Made by a program: the position numbers and the translations under genes. Positions 14,844-23,901 of a stretch of 64,000 nucleotides of DNA are shown here, piece after piece; the stretch's first letter is position 1, and each line of letters begins with the position of its first letter. The stretch lies in assembly GCF_918698155.1 (NCBI RefSeq), contig NZ_CAKKLX010000025.1, positions 1 to 64,000 of the forward strand, in the 5' to 3' direction. The notes beneath the pieces are model-generated. The model saw only the letters and a program-made list of their open reading frames with translations, was not told the DNA's origin and ran no database searches. The stretch is from Roseomonas sp. CECT 9278 (GTDB lineage Bacteria > Pseudomonadota > Alphaproteobacteria > Acetobacterales > Acetobacteraceae).

Positions 14844-16185
14844 CGGGACCGTGCTGGCCGCGCCGGCGCCCTCGCGCGTGCGGCGCATCCTGGCGCTGGC
14901 GGCGCCGACCACGCTGCTGGCGGGCACCCAGGTCGTGGCCCTGCTGATCGAACCCTGGCTGGCGGCGCGGCAGGGCACGCCGGCGCTGGCCGGCTGGGCG
15001 GTGGTGCTGCCTTTCGCGCTGCTGCTGGGCCAGATGTCGGCAGGGGCGATGGGCGGCGGCGTGGTCTCCGCCATCGCCCGCGCGCTGGGTGCCGACAAGC
15101 GCGAGGAAGCGGCCGCGCTGGCCACCCATGCGCTGGTCATCGCCTGCGCGGGGGCGGCGCTGTTCATCGTCCCGCTGGCGATCTTCCCGCGCACGCTGCT
15201 CGGGCTCATTGGCGGTCCGGAGGCGGCGGCCGCGGGGGCTGCCTATTCCGCCTGGCTGTTCGGCGCCGGCGCGCTGCCGGCCTGGCTGACCAATACGCTG
15301 GCGTCGATCCTGCGCGGCGGCGGGCGGCATGCGCTGGCGGCGCGCGGGGTGATCGGCGCCTGGCTGGCGTTTCCGCCGCTGGCCTGGGTGCTGATGGAAC
15401 CGATCGGCATGGGGCTGGCCGGGGCGGGGCTGGCCTTCGCGCTGACCATGACGGGCGCGGCGGCGGTGATGGCCGCGGCGGTGATGGCGGGCGGCGCGGG
15501 CTTCACGCCGAACCTGCGCGCCCCGCTGCAAGGCGCGCTGTTCCACCGCATCCTGTCGGTCGGGCTGGTCGCCTGCGCGATGGCGACCATCGCGAACCTG
15601 GCGACCATCCTGGTCACCGCGCGCATTGCCCATCACGGCGCGGCGGCGGTGGCGGGCTATGGCATCTCGGCGCGGATCGAGTTCCTGATGATCCCGCTGG
15701 CCTTTGGCGTGGGTTCGGCGCTGACCGCGCTGGTCGGGCGGTCGGTCGGCGCGGGGGATTGGGCGGAGGCGCGGCGCATCGCCTGGACCGGCGGGGCGCT
15801 GGCGCTGGGGGTGACCAGCGCCATCGCCATCCCGGTCGGGATCTTTCCCGCCGCCACCGCGGCCGCCTTCACCAGCGACCCCGCGGTGCGCGCCATCGCG
15901 ACGCAGGCGCTGTCCATCATCGCCTGGGCGATGCCCGGCTTCGGCATCGGCATGGCGCTGTATTTCGCGGCGATGGGCGCGGGCCGCATGAGCTGGCCGG
16001 TGGCGGCGGGGCTGTCGCGCATCGCGCTCGCGGTCGGCGGCGGCTGGCTGCTGGGGGATGCGATGGGCTTCGGGCTGACCGGGCAGTTCGTCGCGGTGGC
16101 GCTCGGCATCACCACCTATGGCGCGGTCTGCGCCGCGGCGGTGCGGCCGGGGGTCTGGCCGGGCGCGCCGGCGGCGCCGCGCTGA
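14836..16185 (+). CDS. MATE-family efflux transporter
   Basis: A 449-residue polytopic protein with 12 predicted helices. It shows the MATE pattern: two homologous halves, with AGGVVSAIARALGADKREEA-like sequence (GGVVSAIARALGADKREEAA) in the first half and GSALTALVGRSVGAGDWAEA in the second. It exports drugs or metabolites using a cation gradient at the inner membrane. The start lies inside the 3' end of hxlR (8-base overlap), indicating a two-gene operon under HxlR control. Confidence 0.92.
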   Translation: MADGTVLAAPAPSRVRRILALAAPTTLLAGTQVVALLIEPWLAARQGTPALAGWAVVLPFALLLGQMSAGAMGGGVVSAIARALGADKREEAAALATHALVIACAGAALFIVPLAIFPRTLLGLIGGPEAAAAGAAYSAWLFGAGALPAWLTNTLASILRGGGRHALAARGVIGAWLAFPPLAWVLMEPIGMGLAGAGLAFALTMTGAAAVMAAAVMAGGAGFTPNLRAPLQGALFHRILSVGLVACAMATIANLATILVTARIAHHGAAAVAGYGISARIEFLMIPLAFGVGSALTALVGRSVGAGDWAEARRIAWTGGALALGVTSAIAIPVGIFPAATAAAFTSDPAVRAIATQALSIIAWAMPGFGIGMALYFAAMGAGRMSWPVAAGLSRIALAVGGGWLLGDAMGFGLTGQFVAVALGITTYGAVCAAAVRPGVWPGAPAAPR

Positions 16186-16250
16186 TCGCGGCATGGACGG
16201 CGCCCTCGGCCTGCGGCTACAGGCGGGGGACCCGGTACAGGTTCGCGTCC

Positions 16251-17873
16251 ATGCGGTTCCGCCTTGGCTGCCTGCTGCTCATGCTGGTCTGCGCCGCCTG
16301 GCCGGCGGCCGCGCAGCTGCGCCTGCTGCCCGCGCTCGATACGTCGAGCCCCTATGCGACCATGCAGTCCTTCCATGCCGAGACGCATCGCCTGGCCGGG
16401 CTGTTCGCCGCCTATCGCGCGGATCCGAACCACGCGACCGGCCTGATGCTGCGCGACGCGGTGCATCGCGCCTCGGACCAGCTGCTCGACCTCGGCGACG
16501 TGCCGGTCGCGGTGCATCGCAAGGTCGGTGCGCGCGCGCTGGCGGAGCTGGCCGACATCCTGCTGCGCCTGCCCGAGATCGCGCCCGGGGACATGCCCGG
16601 CGCGCCGGACCGGGCCGGGCCGCTGCCCGCGCGCTGGACGCTGCCCGGCACCGAGATCCGCATCGATCGGATCGGCGGCGCCGATGCGCCGCCTGAGTAT
16701 CGCGTCTCGCGCGCCAGCATCGCGCGGCTGGGCGAATTCCACGCCCAGGTGATGGACCAGCGGCCGCTGCGCCCCGCCAGCATGACGAATTGGCGCGAGG
16801 CGCAGATCCAGATGGCCGGGCCGATCTTCGCGCCTGATCTGATCGCCCGGCTGCCGGCGCCGCTGCGGCGCACGCTGCTCGAGACGCCGGTGTGGAAGGT
16901 CGTCGCCTCGGCGATCATCATGCTGGTGTCGCTGCTGGTGCCGCTGGCCTGGGGCGGGTACGTGCGGCGCTGGGCGCGCCAGGCGGCCCCGCTGCGCCGT
17001 GTGCTGCGCTGGCTGACCGTGCCGCTGGTCCTGGCGCTGTCGGTCGGGTTCGCGCATGTCCTCATTGACGGCGAGGTCAACCTGAGCGGCCCGCTGTCGG
17101 ACCTCGAGACGCTGAGCGCCATCCTGCTGCTGCATGGCGCCGGCGCCTGGGCGGCGATCCTGGCCTGCCGCCTGGTGGCGGAGGCGATCATCGCATCGCC
17201 CCGCGTGCCGGACGACAACTACGACGCGCACCTGCTGCGGCTGCTGGCGCGCATCGTCGGGCTGATCGCCGCCGCCACCGTGCTGGCCTATGGCGCCAAC
17301 GAGATCGGCATCCCGGCGCTGGGCCTGGTGGCGGGGCTGGGCGTGGGCGGCATCGCGGTGGCGCTGGCGTCGCAGTCCACGGTCGAGAACCTGTTCGGCG
17401 GCGTGTCCATCTTCGCGGACCGGCCGTTCCGGGTGGGCGACGCCATCCGCTTCCAGGCGGCCAATGGCCGGGTCGAATCGATCGGCCCGCGATCGACGCG
17501 CATCCGCGGGTCGGACGGCACGCTGACCACGGTACCGAATGCCGACATCGCCAAGGCGCATGTGACCAATCTGTCGGTGCGCAGCCGCTTTGTCTTCGAC
17601 CATCGCGTGGCGCTGCCGCCGGCTGCGGACGATGCCGAGGTGTCGCGCATGCTGGCGGCGCTGCGCGCCCTGCTGGCGGACCACCCGATGGTCGGCCGCG
17701 AGCCGGGCCTGCCGCGCGTGCGCCTGGTGGCGCTGACGCCGACGGCGATCGAGATCCAGGTCTTCGCCCATGTCCTGGCCCCCGACCAGGACAGCTTCCT
17801 GGAGGTGCAGGAGGCGCTGCTGCTGCGCATCCTGGCACAGCTGCGCGCCCCGGCGGCGACCGCGGCGGTTTGA
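16251..17873 (+). CDS. MscS-family mechanosensitive channel
   Basis: A 540-residue protein with a signal peptide (MRFRLGCLLLMLVCAAWPAAA) and a periplasmic N-terminal region of about 200 residues. Four or five membrane helices follow, then the MscS core VAGLGVGGIAVALASQSTVE, NLFGGVSIFADRPFRVGD, then a cytoplasmic beta domain with TRIRGSDGTLTTVPNADIAK. It releases solutes during osmotic downshock, or is a channel of the larger YbdG/MscM type. It starts 65 bases after the MATE stop; co-transcription is possible. Confidence 0.9.
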   Translation: MRFRLGCLLLMLVCAAWPAAAQLRLLPALDTSSPYATMQSFHAETHRLAGLFAAYRADPNHATGLMLRDAVHRASDQLLDLGDVPVAVHRKVGARALAELADILLRLPEIAPGDMPGAPDRAGPLPARWTLPGTEIRIDRIGGADAPPEYRVSRASIARLGEFHAQVMDQRPLRPASMTNWREAQIQMAGPIFAPDLIARLPAPLRRTLLETPVWKVVASAIIMLVSLLVPLAWGGYVRRWARQAAPLRRVLRWLTVPLVLALSVGFAHVLIDGEVNLSGPLSDLETLSAILLLHGAGAWAAILACRLVAEAIIASPRVPDDNYDAHLLRLLARIVGLIAAATVLAYGANEIGIPALGLVAGLGVGGIAVALASQSTVENLFGGVSIFADRPFRVGDAIRFQAANGRVESIGPRSTRIRGSDGTLTTVPNADIAKAHVTNLSVRSRFVFDHRVALPPAADDAEVSRMLAALRALLADHPMVGREPGLPRVRLVALTPTAIEIQVFAHVLAPDQDSFLEVQEALLLRILAQLRAPAATAAV

Positions 17874-18071
17874 GAAGCCGCTTGAACATGGCGGCACCGG
17901 CCCGCATGCCCGCCCGGCCGATCGGTCCCCCGCAGGGCGCAGGCGGGCGGCGTTGCGGGCCGCGGCCGGCGGTCTGAAACGGTGCCCGGGAAGCCCCGGG
18001 GCGGGCGGCGTCGCGCACGCGTCCCCGCGCCGCGCCTTTCGCCCGGCCCGGGCCCGGCGCTATATGGCCGC

Positions 18072-18560
18072 GTGACCACCGACCCGCCCTTCTGGCGCGC
18101 CAAGACGCTCGACGCGATGACGCGCGCCGAATGGGAGAGCCTGTGCGACGGCTGCGGCCGCTGCTGCCTGCACAAGCTGCGCGACGAGGACACCGACCGG
18201 CTCGCCTTCACCAATGTCGCGTGCCGGCTGCTCGATGGCGATACCTGTCGCTGCAAGGACTACGCGAACCGCAAGCGCCGCGTGCCGGATTGCGTGAAGC
18301 TGACCCCCGCGCGCATCGCCGGCATCGACTGGCTGCCGCCGACCTGCGCGTACCGCCTGGTGCGCGACGGGCAGGACCTGCCCTGGTGGCACCCGCTGGT
18401 CTCCGGTCGCGCCGAGACGGTGCACGAGGCCGGGGTTTCGGTGCGCGGGCGCGTGGTGGCGGAACGCGCGGCGGGCGATTTCCAGGACCATGTCGTGACC
18501 TGGCCCGGCCGCTGGCCGGCACGGGCACGCACACCACCCAAGGCGAGGACAGCAGGATGA
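18072..18560 (+). CDS. UPF0260/YcgN-family cysteine-cluster protein
   Basis: A 162-residue protein with the conserved cysteine cluster [12 protein letters not shown] near residue 20 and [20 protein letters not shown] downstream. [20 protein letters not shown] is diagnostic of the UPF0260 family. The cysteines probably bind zinc or an iron-sulfur cluster; the role is unknown. The GTG at 18072 places the start at the family position [15 protein letters not shown]. The stop overlaps the DapA-like start (ATGA), a coupling to a metabolic gene that is not obvious from function. Confidence 0.92.
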   Translation: MTTDPPFWRAKTLDAMTRAEWESLCDGCGRCCLHKLRDEDTDRLAFTNVACRLLDGDTCRCKDYANRKRRVPDCVKLTPARIAGIDWLPPTCAYRLVRDGQDLPWWHPLVSGRAETVHEAGVSVRGRVVAERAAGDFQDHVVTWPGRWPARARTPPKARTAG

Positions 18561-19498
18561 AGAACGCGATCTATGGCGGCGTGAATGCCGCGGTGCTGAG
18601 CGCGATGGGGCCGGACCTGGCGCCGGACCTCGACCGCATGTCGGCGCATGCGCGCTGGCTGCTGGCAAATGGGTGCAACGGCCTGGGCGTGCTGGGCACC
18701 ACCGGGGAGGCGAATTCCTTCGGCCTGCACGAGCGCAAGCAGATCCTGGAAGGGCTGATCTCCCGCGGCATTCCCGCGGCGAAGATGATGCCCGGGACGG
18801 GCTGCGCCTCGTTGACCGATTCCGTGGAGCTGACGAAGCACGCGCGCGATGCCGGCTGCCCCGGCGTGCTGATGCTGCCGCCCTTCTACTACAAGGCGCC
18901 GACGGATGACGGGCTGTTCGCCTGGTTCAGCGAGGTGGTGCAGCGCGTGGGCGGCGGTGTCGCGATCTACCTGTATCACTTCCCGCAGCAATCGGCGGTG
19001 CCGTTCAGCCTGGATCTGATCGGCCGCCTGCTGAAGGCGTATCCGGGCGTGATCAAGGGCGTGAAGGATTCGTCGGGCGACTACGCGAACATGGCCGCGA
19101 TGGTGCGCGAATTCGCGAAGGATGGGTTCGAGGTCTATTCGGGCAGCGACGAATTCCTGCAGCAGATCCTGGCGGAAGGCGGCGCGGGCTGCATCACCGC
19201 GGCGTCCAACGCGAACAGCCATTGGGGCGGGATCGTCTACGCCAAGCGCACGGGTGCGGAGGCCGATGCCGCGCAGGCGGTGCTGACCGCGACGCGCCGT
19301 GCGGCGACCTCGGTGCCGCTGATCCCGGGGCTGCGCGAGGTGATCGCGCGCAGCACCGGCGATGCCGGCTGGCGCGCGATCCGCCCGCCGCATCTGCCGC
19401 TGAGCGCGGAGCAGGGCGAGAAGGTGTGGGCGGCGTGGACCGCGGCGGGCGCAATCCCGCTGCCGGGCATGACCGCTGCGAAGGCCGCTGCGGAATGA
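18557..19498 (+). CDS. Dihydrodipicolinate synthase family aldolase
   Basis: A 313-residue class I aldolase/lyase. It has the GTTGE motif ([13 protein letters not shown]), the family tyrosine in YLYHFPQQ (Tyr140) and the Schiff-base lysine in [11 protein letters not shown] (Lys170). The lack of neighbouring lysine genes and the divergence from DapA suggest a catabolic member (for example for keto-sugar acids or hydroxyproline intermediates) rather than lysine biosynthesis. It is coupled to a cupin gene by a 4-base overlap. Confidence 0.88.
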   Translation: MKNAIYGGVNAAVLSAMGPDLAPDLDRMSAHARWLLANGCNGLGVLGTTGEANSFGLHERKQILEGLISRGIPAAKMMPGTGCASLTDSVELTKHARDAGCPGVLMLPPFYYKAPTDDGLFAWFSEVVQRVGGGVAIYLYHFPQQSAVPFSLDLIGRLLKAYPGVIKGVKDSSGDYANMAAMVREFAKDGFEVYSGSDEFLQQILAEGGAGCITAASNANSHWGGIVYAKRTGAEADAAQAVLTATRRAATSVPLIPGLREVIARSTGDAGWRAIRPPHLPLSAEQGEKVWAAWTAAGAIPLPGMTAAKAAAE

Positions 19499-19869
19499 CG
19501 GCGTCCGACGACCGGAGCGCCGAAGGGCGCGGAGGTCTGAATCGGCCGCCGCAGGCGAGCGAGCCCCTGCGCTGCCGCGAACCCGCCATCGCCACCGTGC
19601 AGGTGGATGACGACCATGTCCGCGTGACCCGGTGGGATTTCCCGCCGGGTAGCGAGACCGGCTGGCATCGCCACGGCATGGCCTATGTCGTGGTGCCGGT
19701 GAATGACGGCGAGATGCTGCTGGAACTGCCCGGCGGGCAGACGGCGTCAGCGTCGATCAAGGCCGGCGTGGCGTATGCGCGCGCGGCGGGCATCGAGCAC
19801 AACGTGGTCAATGCAGGGGACACGGCGTTCGCCTTCGTGGAGACGGAGCTCAAGCACCTGATCGGGTGA
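19495..19869 (+). CDS. Cupin-domain protein
   Basis: A 124-residue single-cupin protein. The metal-site motif is in GSETGWHRHGMAYVVVPVND (GxxxxxHxH...), and the second motif is in GIEHNVVNAGDTAFAFVETE. The first 35 residues are unstructured. Cupins of this size act as small metal-dependent isomerases or dioxygenases, or as ligand sensors. It is coupled to the DapA-like gene (ATGA) and overlaps the convergent EamA gene by 20 bases. Confidence 0.85.
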   Translation: MTASDDRSAEGRGGLNRPPQASEPLRCREPAIATVQVDDDHVRVTRWDFPPGSETGWHRHGMAYVVVPVNDGEMLLELPGGQTASASIKAGVAYARAAGIEHNVVNAGDTAFAFVETELKHLIG

Positions 19870-20749
19870 TGCGCCTGCCCGGCAGCGTCACCAGCGCCAG
19901 CCCCGCAAACACCAGCGCCGCCGCCGGGATGGTCAGCCAGCCCGGCCTTTCCCCGAACAGCGCCCAGCCCCAGGCGAGCCCGGTCAGCGTCACCACATAG
20001 CCGGTCTGCGACGTGATGACGCCGCCATGCGCGCCGAGCGAGCGGAAGTAGATGATGAAGGCCAGCGCCGTCACCGCGCCCTGCAACGCGCTGACCGCCA
20101 GCCCGTCGGTGGGCGGCAGGTGCACCTGCCCCACCAGCGCGGCGAACACCGCGACCTGCACCGTGCCCGCCACCAGCGTGCCGGTGGCCAGCGCCAGCGG
20201 CGGCGTCCCGCGGGGCGCGAGCCGCACCGCCAGCAGATTCGACGCCGCGTAGCAGACCGGTGTCAGCGCCGCGAGCAGCGCCCAGGGCAGCACGCGCGGA
20301 TCGGGCAGCGCGGCACCCGGGCTCATGGCCAGCAGCACGCCCGCCAGGCCGAGCGCGGTGCCCGCGACGCGCCGCCGCGTCATGGGTTCCAGCCCGAGCA
20401 GCGCCGCGCCCAGCACCGTCAGCATCGGCGACAGCGGCACCAGCAGCGAGAAGAACCCCGCCGGCACATGTTGCAGGGCGGTGAAGCCGACCAGGTTGGC
20501 CAGCGCCAGGCCGAACAGCCCCGACACCGCATAGTGCCGCAGATGCGCCGGCGTCGTCGGCACCACGATGCCGCGCAGCCGGCACGCCGCCAGCAGGACC
20601 AGCGCGCTGCCGGCGCCCGCGCAGGTCGCGATCAGCAGCGGCGGCCAGCCGATCGCGCCCAGCTGCTTCACGAAGGCCGGCGTGGCGCCCCAGATCGAAC
20701 CCAGCAGCAGCAGCGGCGGCAGCGCAGGATGCATCGCGCCACACGTCAT
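19850..20749 (-). CDS. EamA/DMT-family transporter
   Basis: A 299-residue protein with ten predicted membrane helices in two EamA repeats. The first helix reads LLLLGSIWGATPAFVKQLGA, and the second repeat ends in TGYVVTLTGLAWGWALFGER. Drug/metabolite transporters of this kind export amino acids or small metabolites. An ATG at 20734 (residue 6) is also possible. The 3' end overlaps the cupin gene on the other strand by 20 bases. Confidence 0.9.
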   Translation of the reverse strand: MTCGAMHPALPPLLLLGSIWGATPAFVKQLGAIGWPPLLIATCAGAGSALVLLAACRLRGIVVPTTPAHLRHYAVSGLFGLALANLVGFTALQHVPAGFFSLLVPLSPMLTVLGAALLGLEPMTRRRVAGTALGLAGVLLAMSPGAALPDPRVLPWALLAALTPVCYAASNLLAVRLAPRGTPPLALATGTLVAGTVQVAVFAALVGQVHLPPTDGLAVSALQGAVTALAFIIYFRSLGAHGGVITSQTGYVVTLTGLAWGWALFGERPGWLTIPAAALVFAGLALVTLPGRRITRSGA

Positions 20750-20809
20750 CGCGCGCGCGAAGCTGTCAAGCGGTTGAACCCTTCACCATCGCTGCGCCAT
20801 GTTGGGTTC

Positions 20810-21529
20810 ATGGATGCCTCCGATTCGGAAACCGTCGTGCTGCGCCCGGGCGTGCTCGGCCCGCCTGTCGATTGCCCGGTGCGCTGGTGCCGGTCCGCGC
20901 GCGCACGGCGCGTCAGCCTGCGCATCGATGCCCGCGCAGGCGAGGTGGTGGTGACCCTGCCGATGCGCAGCGGCAGGCGCGCCGGCATGGCGCTGCTGAC
21001 CACCCATGCCGCCTGGGTGATGCAGCGCCTCGCAGCGCTGGCGCCGACGCTGGCCTTCGAACCCGGTGTCGAGATTCCGCTCGGCGGCCGCCCGCACGTG
21101 ATCCGCCACGACCCCACGGCGCGCGGCGGCGCCTTCCTGGATGGCGCGACCATCGTGGTGACCGGCGCGCCGGAATTCCTGGCGCGGCGCGTGCGCGACT
21201 TCCTGCGCGCCGAGGCCAAGCGCCGCATTGCCGTGCTGGCCGAGGGCCACGCCGCGACGCTCGGCGTGAAGATCGCCGCGATCCGCCTGAAGGACACCAA
21301 CAGCCGCTGGGGATCCTGCGCGCCGGATGGCACGCTGGCATTTTCCTGGCGCCTGGTGATGGCGCCGGATGCGGTGCTGGACTACGTGGTGGCGCATGAA
21401 GTGGCGCATCTTCGCGAGCTGAACCACTCGCACCGCTTCTGGGCGCATGTGGAGCACCTGAGCCCGAACCGCGAGGCCGCGCAGGAATGGCTGCGCGAGA
21501 ACGGCCCCGCCCTGCTGCGCATCGGCTGA
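20810..21529 (+). CDS. YgjP/M48-like zinc metallopeptidase (DUF45)
   Basis: A 239-residue protein with the zinc motif HEVAH (in DYVVAHEVAHLRELNHS, near residue 196). The preceding family block is IRLKDTNSRWGSCAPDGTLA, and the end is HRFWAHVEHLSPNREAAQEW. This is the YgjP/DUF45 family, cytoplasmic and often linked to restriction or stress genes. The ATG at 20810 gives the usual length. It stands alone and is divergent from the EamA gene by 60 bases. Confidence 0.92.
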   Translation: MDASDSETVVLRPGVLGPPVDCPVRWCRSARARRVSLRIDARAGEVVVTLPMRSGRRAGMALLTTHAAWVMQRLAALAPTLAFEPGVEIPLGGRPHVIRHDPTARGGAFLDGATIVVTGAPEFLARRVRDFLRAEAKRRIAVLAEGHAATLGVKIAAIRLKDTNSRWGSCAPDGTLAFSWRLVMAPDAVLDYVVAHEVAHLRELNHSHRFWAHVEHLSPNREAAQEWLRENGPALLRIG

Positions 21530-21566
21530 CGCCGCCCTATATCTGCGGTCCTGACGGAGGATCCGC

Positions 21567-22577
21567 ATGAAGGCGATCGGCTTCACGAAGTGCCACCCGG
21601 CCGACCATCCGGAGGCGCTGCTCGACCTCGACATCCCCGACCCCGCGGCGCCCGAGGGGCACGACATGCTGGTGGAGGTGCGCGCGGTATCGGTCAATCC
21701 CGTCGATACCAAGCGCCGGCGCAGCGAGGAGCCGCAGGGCGGCCCGCGCATCCTGGGCTTCGATGCCGCCGGGGTGGTGCGCGCGGTCGGCCCATCCTGC
21801 ACGCTGTTCCAGCCGGGCGACGAGGTGTTCTACGCCGGCGTCGTGACACGCGCCGGCAGCAACGCGCAGCTGCAGCTGGTCGATGAACGCATCGTGGGCC
21901 GCAAGCCCGCCAGCCTGTCCTTCGCCGAGGCGGCGGCGATGCCGCTGACCACCATCACCGCCTGGGAAGGGCTGTTCGACCGGCTGGGCATCGCCGAGGG
22001 CGGCGGCACCGGCGACGTGCTGCTGGTGGTGGGCGGCGCCGGCGGCGTCGGGTCCATGGTGATCCAGCTGGCGAAGCAGCGCACGGGGCTGACCATCGTC
22101 GCCACCGCATCGCGCCCCGAGACGGTCGCGTGGTGCCGCGACCTCGGCGCGCATCACGTGGTCGACCACACCGGCGATATCGGCGCGCAGATGAAGACGC
22201 TCGGGCTGAAGGGGGCGCGCCATGTGTTTTCCACCAATACCACCGCGCGCAACTGGGGGCAGATCGTCGATGCCGTCGCGCCGCAGGGGCGCATCGTTCT
22301 GATCGAATCCCAGGCCCCGATCGATGCGCGCGCGCTGATGCCGAAATCCGCCTCGCTGCACTGGGAGCTGATGTTCACGCGCCCGATGTTCGGGACGCCC
22401 GACATGATCGAGCAGCACCGGCTGCTGGATGCGGTGGCCGAGCTGGTGGATCATGGGCGCATCCGCCACACCATGACGCGCAACCTCGGCCCCATGACCG
22501 CCGCGAAGCTGCGCGAGGCGCATGCGCTGGTCGAGAGCGGCACGATGATCGGCAAGGTGGTGCTTGAAGGGATCTAG
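21567..22577 (+). CDS. MDR-superfamily zinc-type alcohol dehydrogenase-like protein
   Basis: A 336-residue medium-chain dehydrogenase/reductase of the ZADH/quinone-reductase-like subgroup. The N-terminal catalytic fold has GFDAAGVVRAVGPSCTLFQP GDEVFYAG-type sequence, and the nucleotide-binding motif is LLVVGGAGGVGSMVIQLAKQ. Structural-zinc cysteines are absent. It probably reduces quinones or alkenals with NAD(P)H. GGAGGA lies eight bases upstream of the ATG. Its 3' end abuts a TCTAGAGC repeat. Confidence 0.9.
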   Translation: MKAIGFTKCHPADHPEALLDLDIPDPAAPEGHDMLVEVRAVSVNPVDTKRRRSEEPQGGPRILGFDAAGVVRAVGPSCTLFQPGDEVFYAGVVTRAGSNAQLQLVDERIVGRKPASLSFAEAAAMPLTTITAWEGLFDRLGIAEGGGTGDVLLVVGGAGGVGSMVIQLAKQRTGLTIVATASRPETVAWCRDLGAHHVVDHTGDIGAQMKTLGLKGARHVFSTNTTARNWGQIVDAVAPQGRIVLIESQAPIDARALMPKSASLHWELMFTRPMFGTPDMIEQHRLLDAVAELVDHGRIRHTMTRNLGPMTAAKLREAHALVESGTMIGKVVLEGI

Positions 22578-22612
22578 AGCCGATCCCGATCAGCTGGGCT
22601 CATTCGATCCGG
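22573..22612 (+). repeat. TCTAGAGC dispersed repeat, copy 1
   Basis: A roughly 40-base block beginning TCTAGAGCCGATCCCGATCA and ending TCGATCCGG. It aligns without gaps to 38852-38891 with about eight differences. The block contains the stop codon of the preceding dehydrogenase gene. Repeats starting CTAGAGC with GATC-rich arms are frequent in alphaproteobacterial intergenic regions. Confidence 0.65.
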
Positions 22613-22647
22613 TCAGGATGGTCGTGCAGCCCCACGGCCCGGAGACG

Positions 22648-23526
22648 ATGCAGCGCGCCGAGGCAAGCGGCGGCGGCACCAGGCGCGCGCTGCTGGCGGC
22701 CGGCGGCGCGCTGGCGTTGCCGGGCTGTTCGGCCGAGCGCATCGCCGCCGCGCTGACGCCGACCGGCGGGTATTCGGTGCGCCGCGACATCGCCTATGGC
22801 CCGCTGCCGCGTCATCGCGTCGATGTCTATGCGCCGGACGCCGCGGCGGCGGATGCGCCGCTGGTGGTGTTCCTGCATGGCGGCGGCTGGCGCAACGGGT
22901 CGAAGGACACCTACGGCTTCCTGGGCGAGGCCTTCGCATCGCGTGGCATCGCCACTGCCGTGCCGAACTATCGCCTGTACCCGGAGGTGCGCTTCCCGGC
23001 CTTCGTCGAGGATTGCGCATTGGCCATGGGCTGGGCTGGGTCCGCGCCTGATCTGCCGCGTGGGCCGCGCGTGCTTGCGGGGCATTCGGCGGGGGCGCAT
23101 ATCGCGATGCTGCTGGCGCTGGACCCGCGCTGGATGGTGGCGCCGCCGGCGGGCGTGGTCGGCATTGCCGGGCCTTATGACTTCCTGCCGCTGCGGCGCG
23201 GCGGCTTCATGGCCGACCTGTTCGGCGGCACCGACCGCGTCGAGACGCAGCCAATCACCTTCGCCGATCGCCCCGGCCCGCCGATCCTGCTGCTGCACGG
23301 GCTGGCGGATCGTACGGTGTTGCCGGAGCAGAGCGAGCGTCTGGCCGCGCGCCGGCGCGCGGCTGGGTATCCGGTGCAGGTGGTGACCTATGCCGATGTC
23401 GGGCATATCGACATCATCGGGTCGCTGCTGGCCCCGCTGCGCGTCGTGGCGCCGCCGGTGCTGGGCGACATCGCCGGTTTCGTGCAGCGCGTGGGCGGCT
23501 TGAACCCGGACGTACAAGGGGGTTGA
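22648..23526 (+). CDS. Exported alpha/beta-hydrolase (esterase/lipase type)
   Basis: A 292-residue protein with a signal containing TRRALLAAGGALALPGCS (a Tat-like twin arginine and a lipobox Cys). The oxyanion-hole motif is FLHGGGWRNGS, the nucleophile elbow is LAGHSAGAH, and the Asp and His are likely in HGLADRTVLPEQ and YADVGHIDI. It fits the BD-FAE/kynurenine-formamidase-like esterase group acting in the periplasm. The ATG at 22648 is chosen for GGAG just upstream and for the signal. Upstream starts lie inside the repeat. Confidence 0.87.
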   Translation: MQRAEASGGGTRRALLAAGGALALPGCSAERIAAALTPTGGYSVRRDIAYGPLPRHRVDVYAPDAAAADAPLVVFLHGGGWRNGSKDTYGFLGEAFASRGIATAVPNYRLYPEVRFPAFVEDCALAMGWAGSAPDLPRGPRVLAGHSAGAHIAMLLALDPRWMVAPPAGVVGIAGPYDFLPLRRGGFMADLFGGTDRVETQPITFADRPGPPILLLHGLADRTVLPEQSERLAARRRAAGYPVQVVTYADVGHIDIIGSLLAPLRVVAPPVLGDIAGFVQRVGGLNPDVQGG

Positions 23527-23529
23527 GGC

Positions 23530-23901
23530 ATGCCGCAGGGCATCGCATCGCTGCGGCGGATCGTGGTGGGGTTCTGGGCAGTGTCGGTCGCGACCGTGGC
23601 CGGCGCCGTGTGGCTGTCCGCCGCGACGGAGGACTGGACGTGGCTGGCGCGGTCGGGGGCGATCCTGACCGCGCTCGGCCTGCTGTTGGCATCGCGAAAA
23701 ATCCTGATCGCGCGCAACGACCTGCTGGCGCTGCTGCACGACATGGAGCGCGCGGACGGCACCGAACGTACAGCGCGCCTGGCGTCCTTCAAGCAGCTGC
23801 AGAAGGATATCGACCGCCAGGTGCTGGAGAAGGCGGGCTTCGCCCTGCTTGTGATCGGCACGCTGATCTGGGGCTTCGGCGACCTGGTGGGGAAGATCTA
23901 G
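23530..23901 (+). CDS. Small membrane protein of unknown function
   Basis: A 123-residue protein, not recognised. Two N-terminal membrane helices (VVGFWAVSVATVAGAVWLS and SGAILTALGLLLASRKIL) and one at the C-terminus (AGFALLVIGTLIWGFGDLVG) flank a charged cytoplasmic helix of about 40 residues with heptad character (LLALLHDMERADGTERTARL). It begins 3 bases after the esterase stop and so shares its transcript. It overlaps the convergent TIM-barrel gene by 4 bases. Confidence 0.75.
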   Translation: MPQGIASLRRIVVGFWAVSVATVAGAVWLSAATEDWTWLARSGAILTALGLLLASRKILIARNDLLALLHDMERADGTERTARLASFKQLQKDIDRQVLEKAGFALLVIGTLIWGFGDLVGKI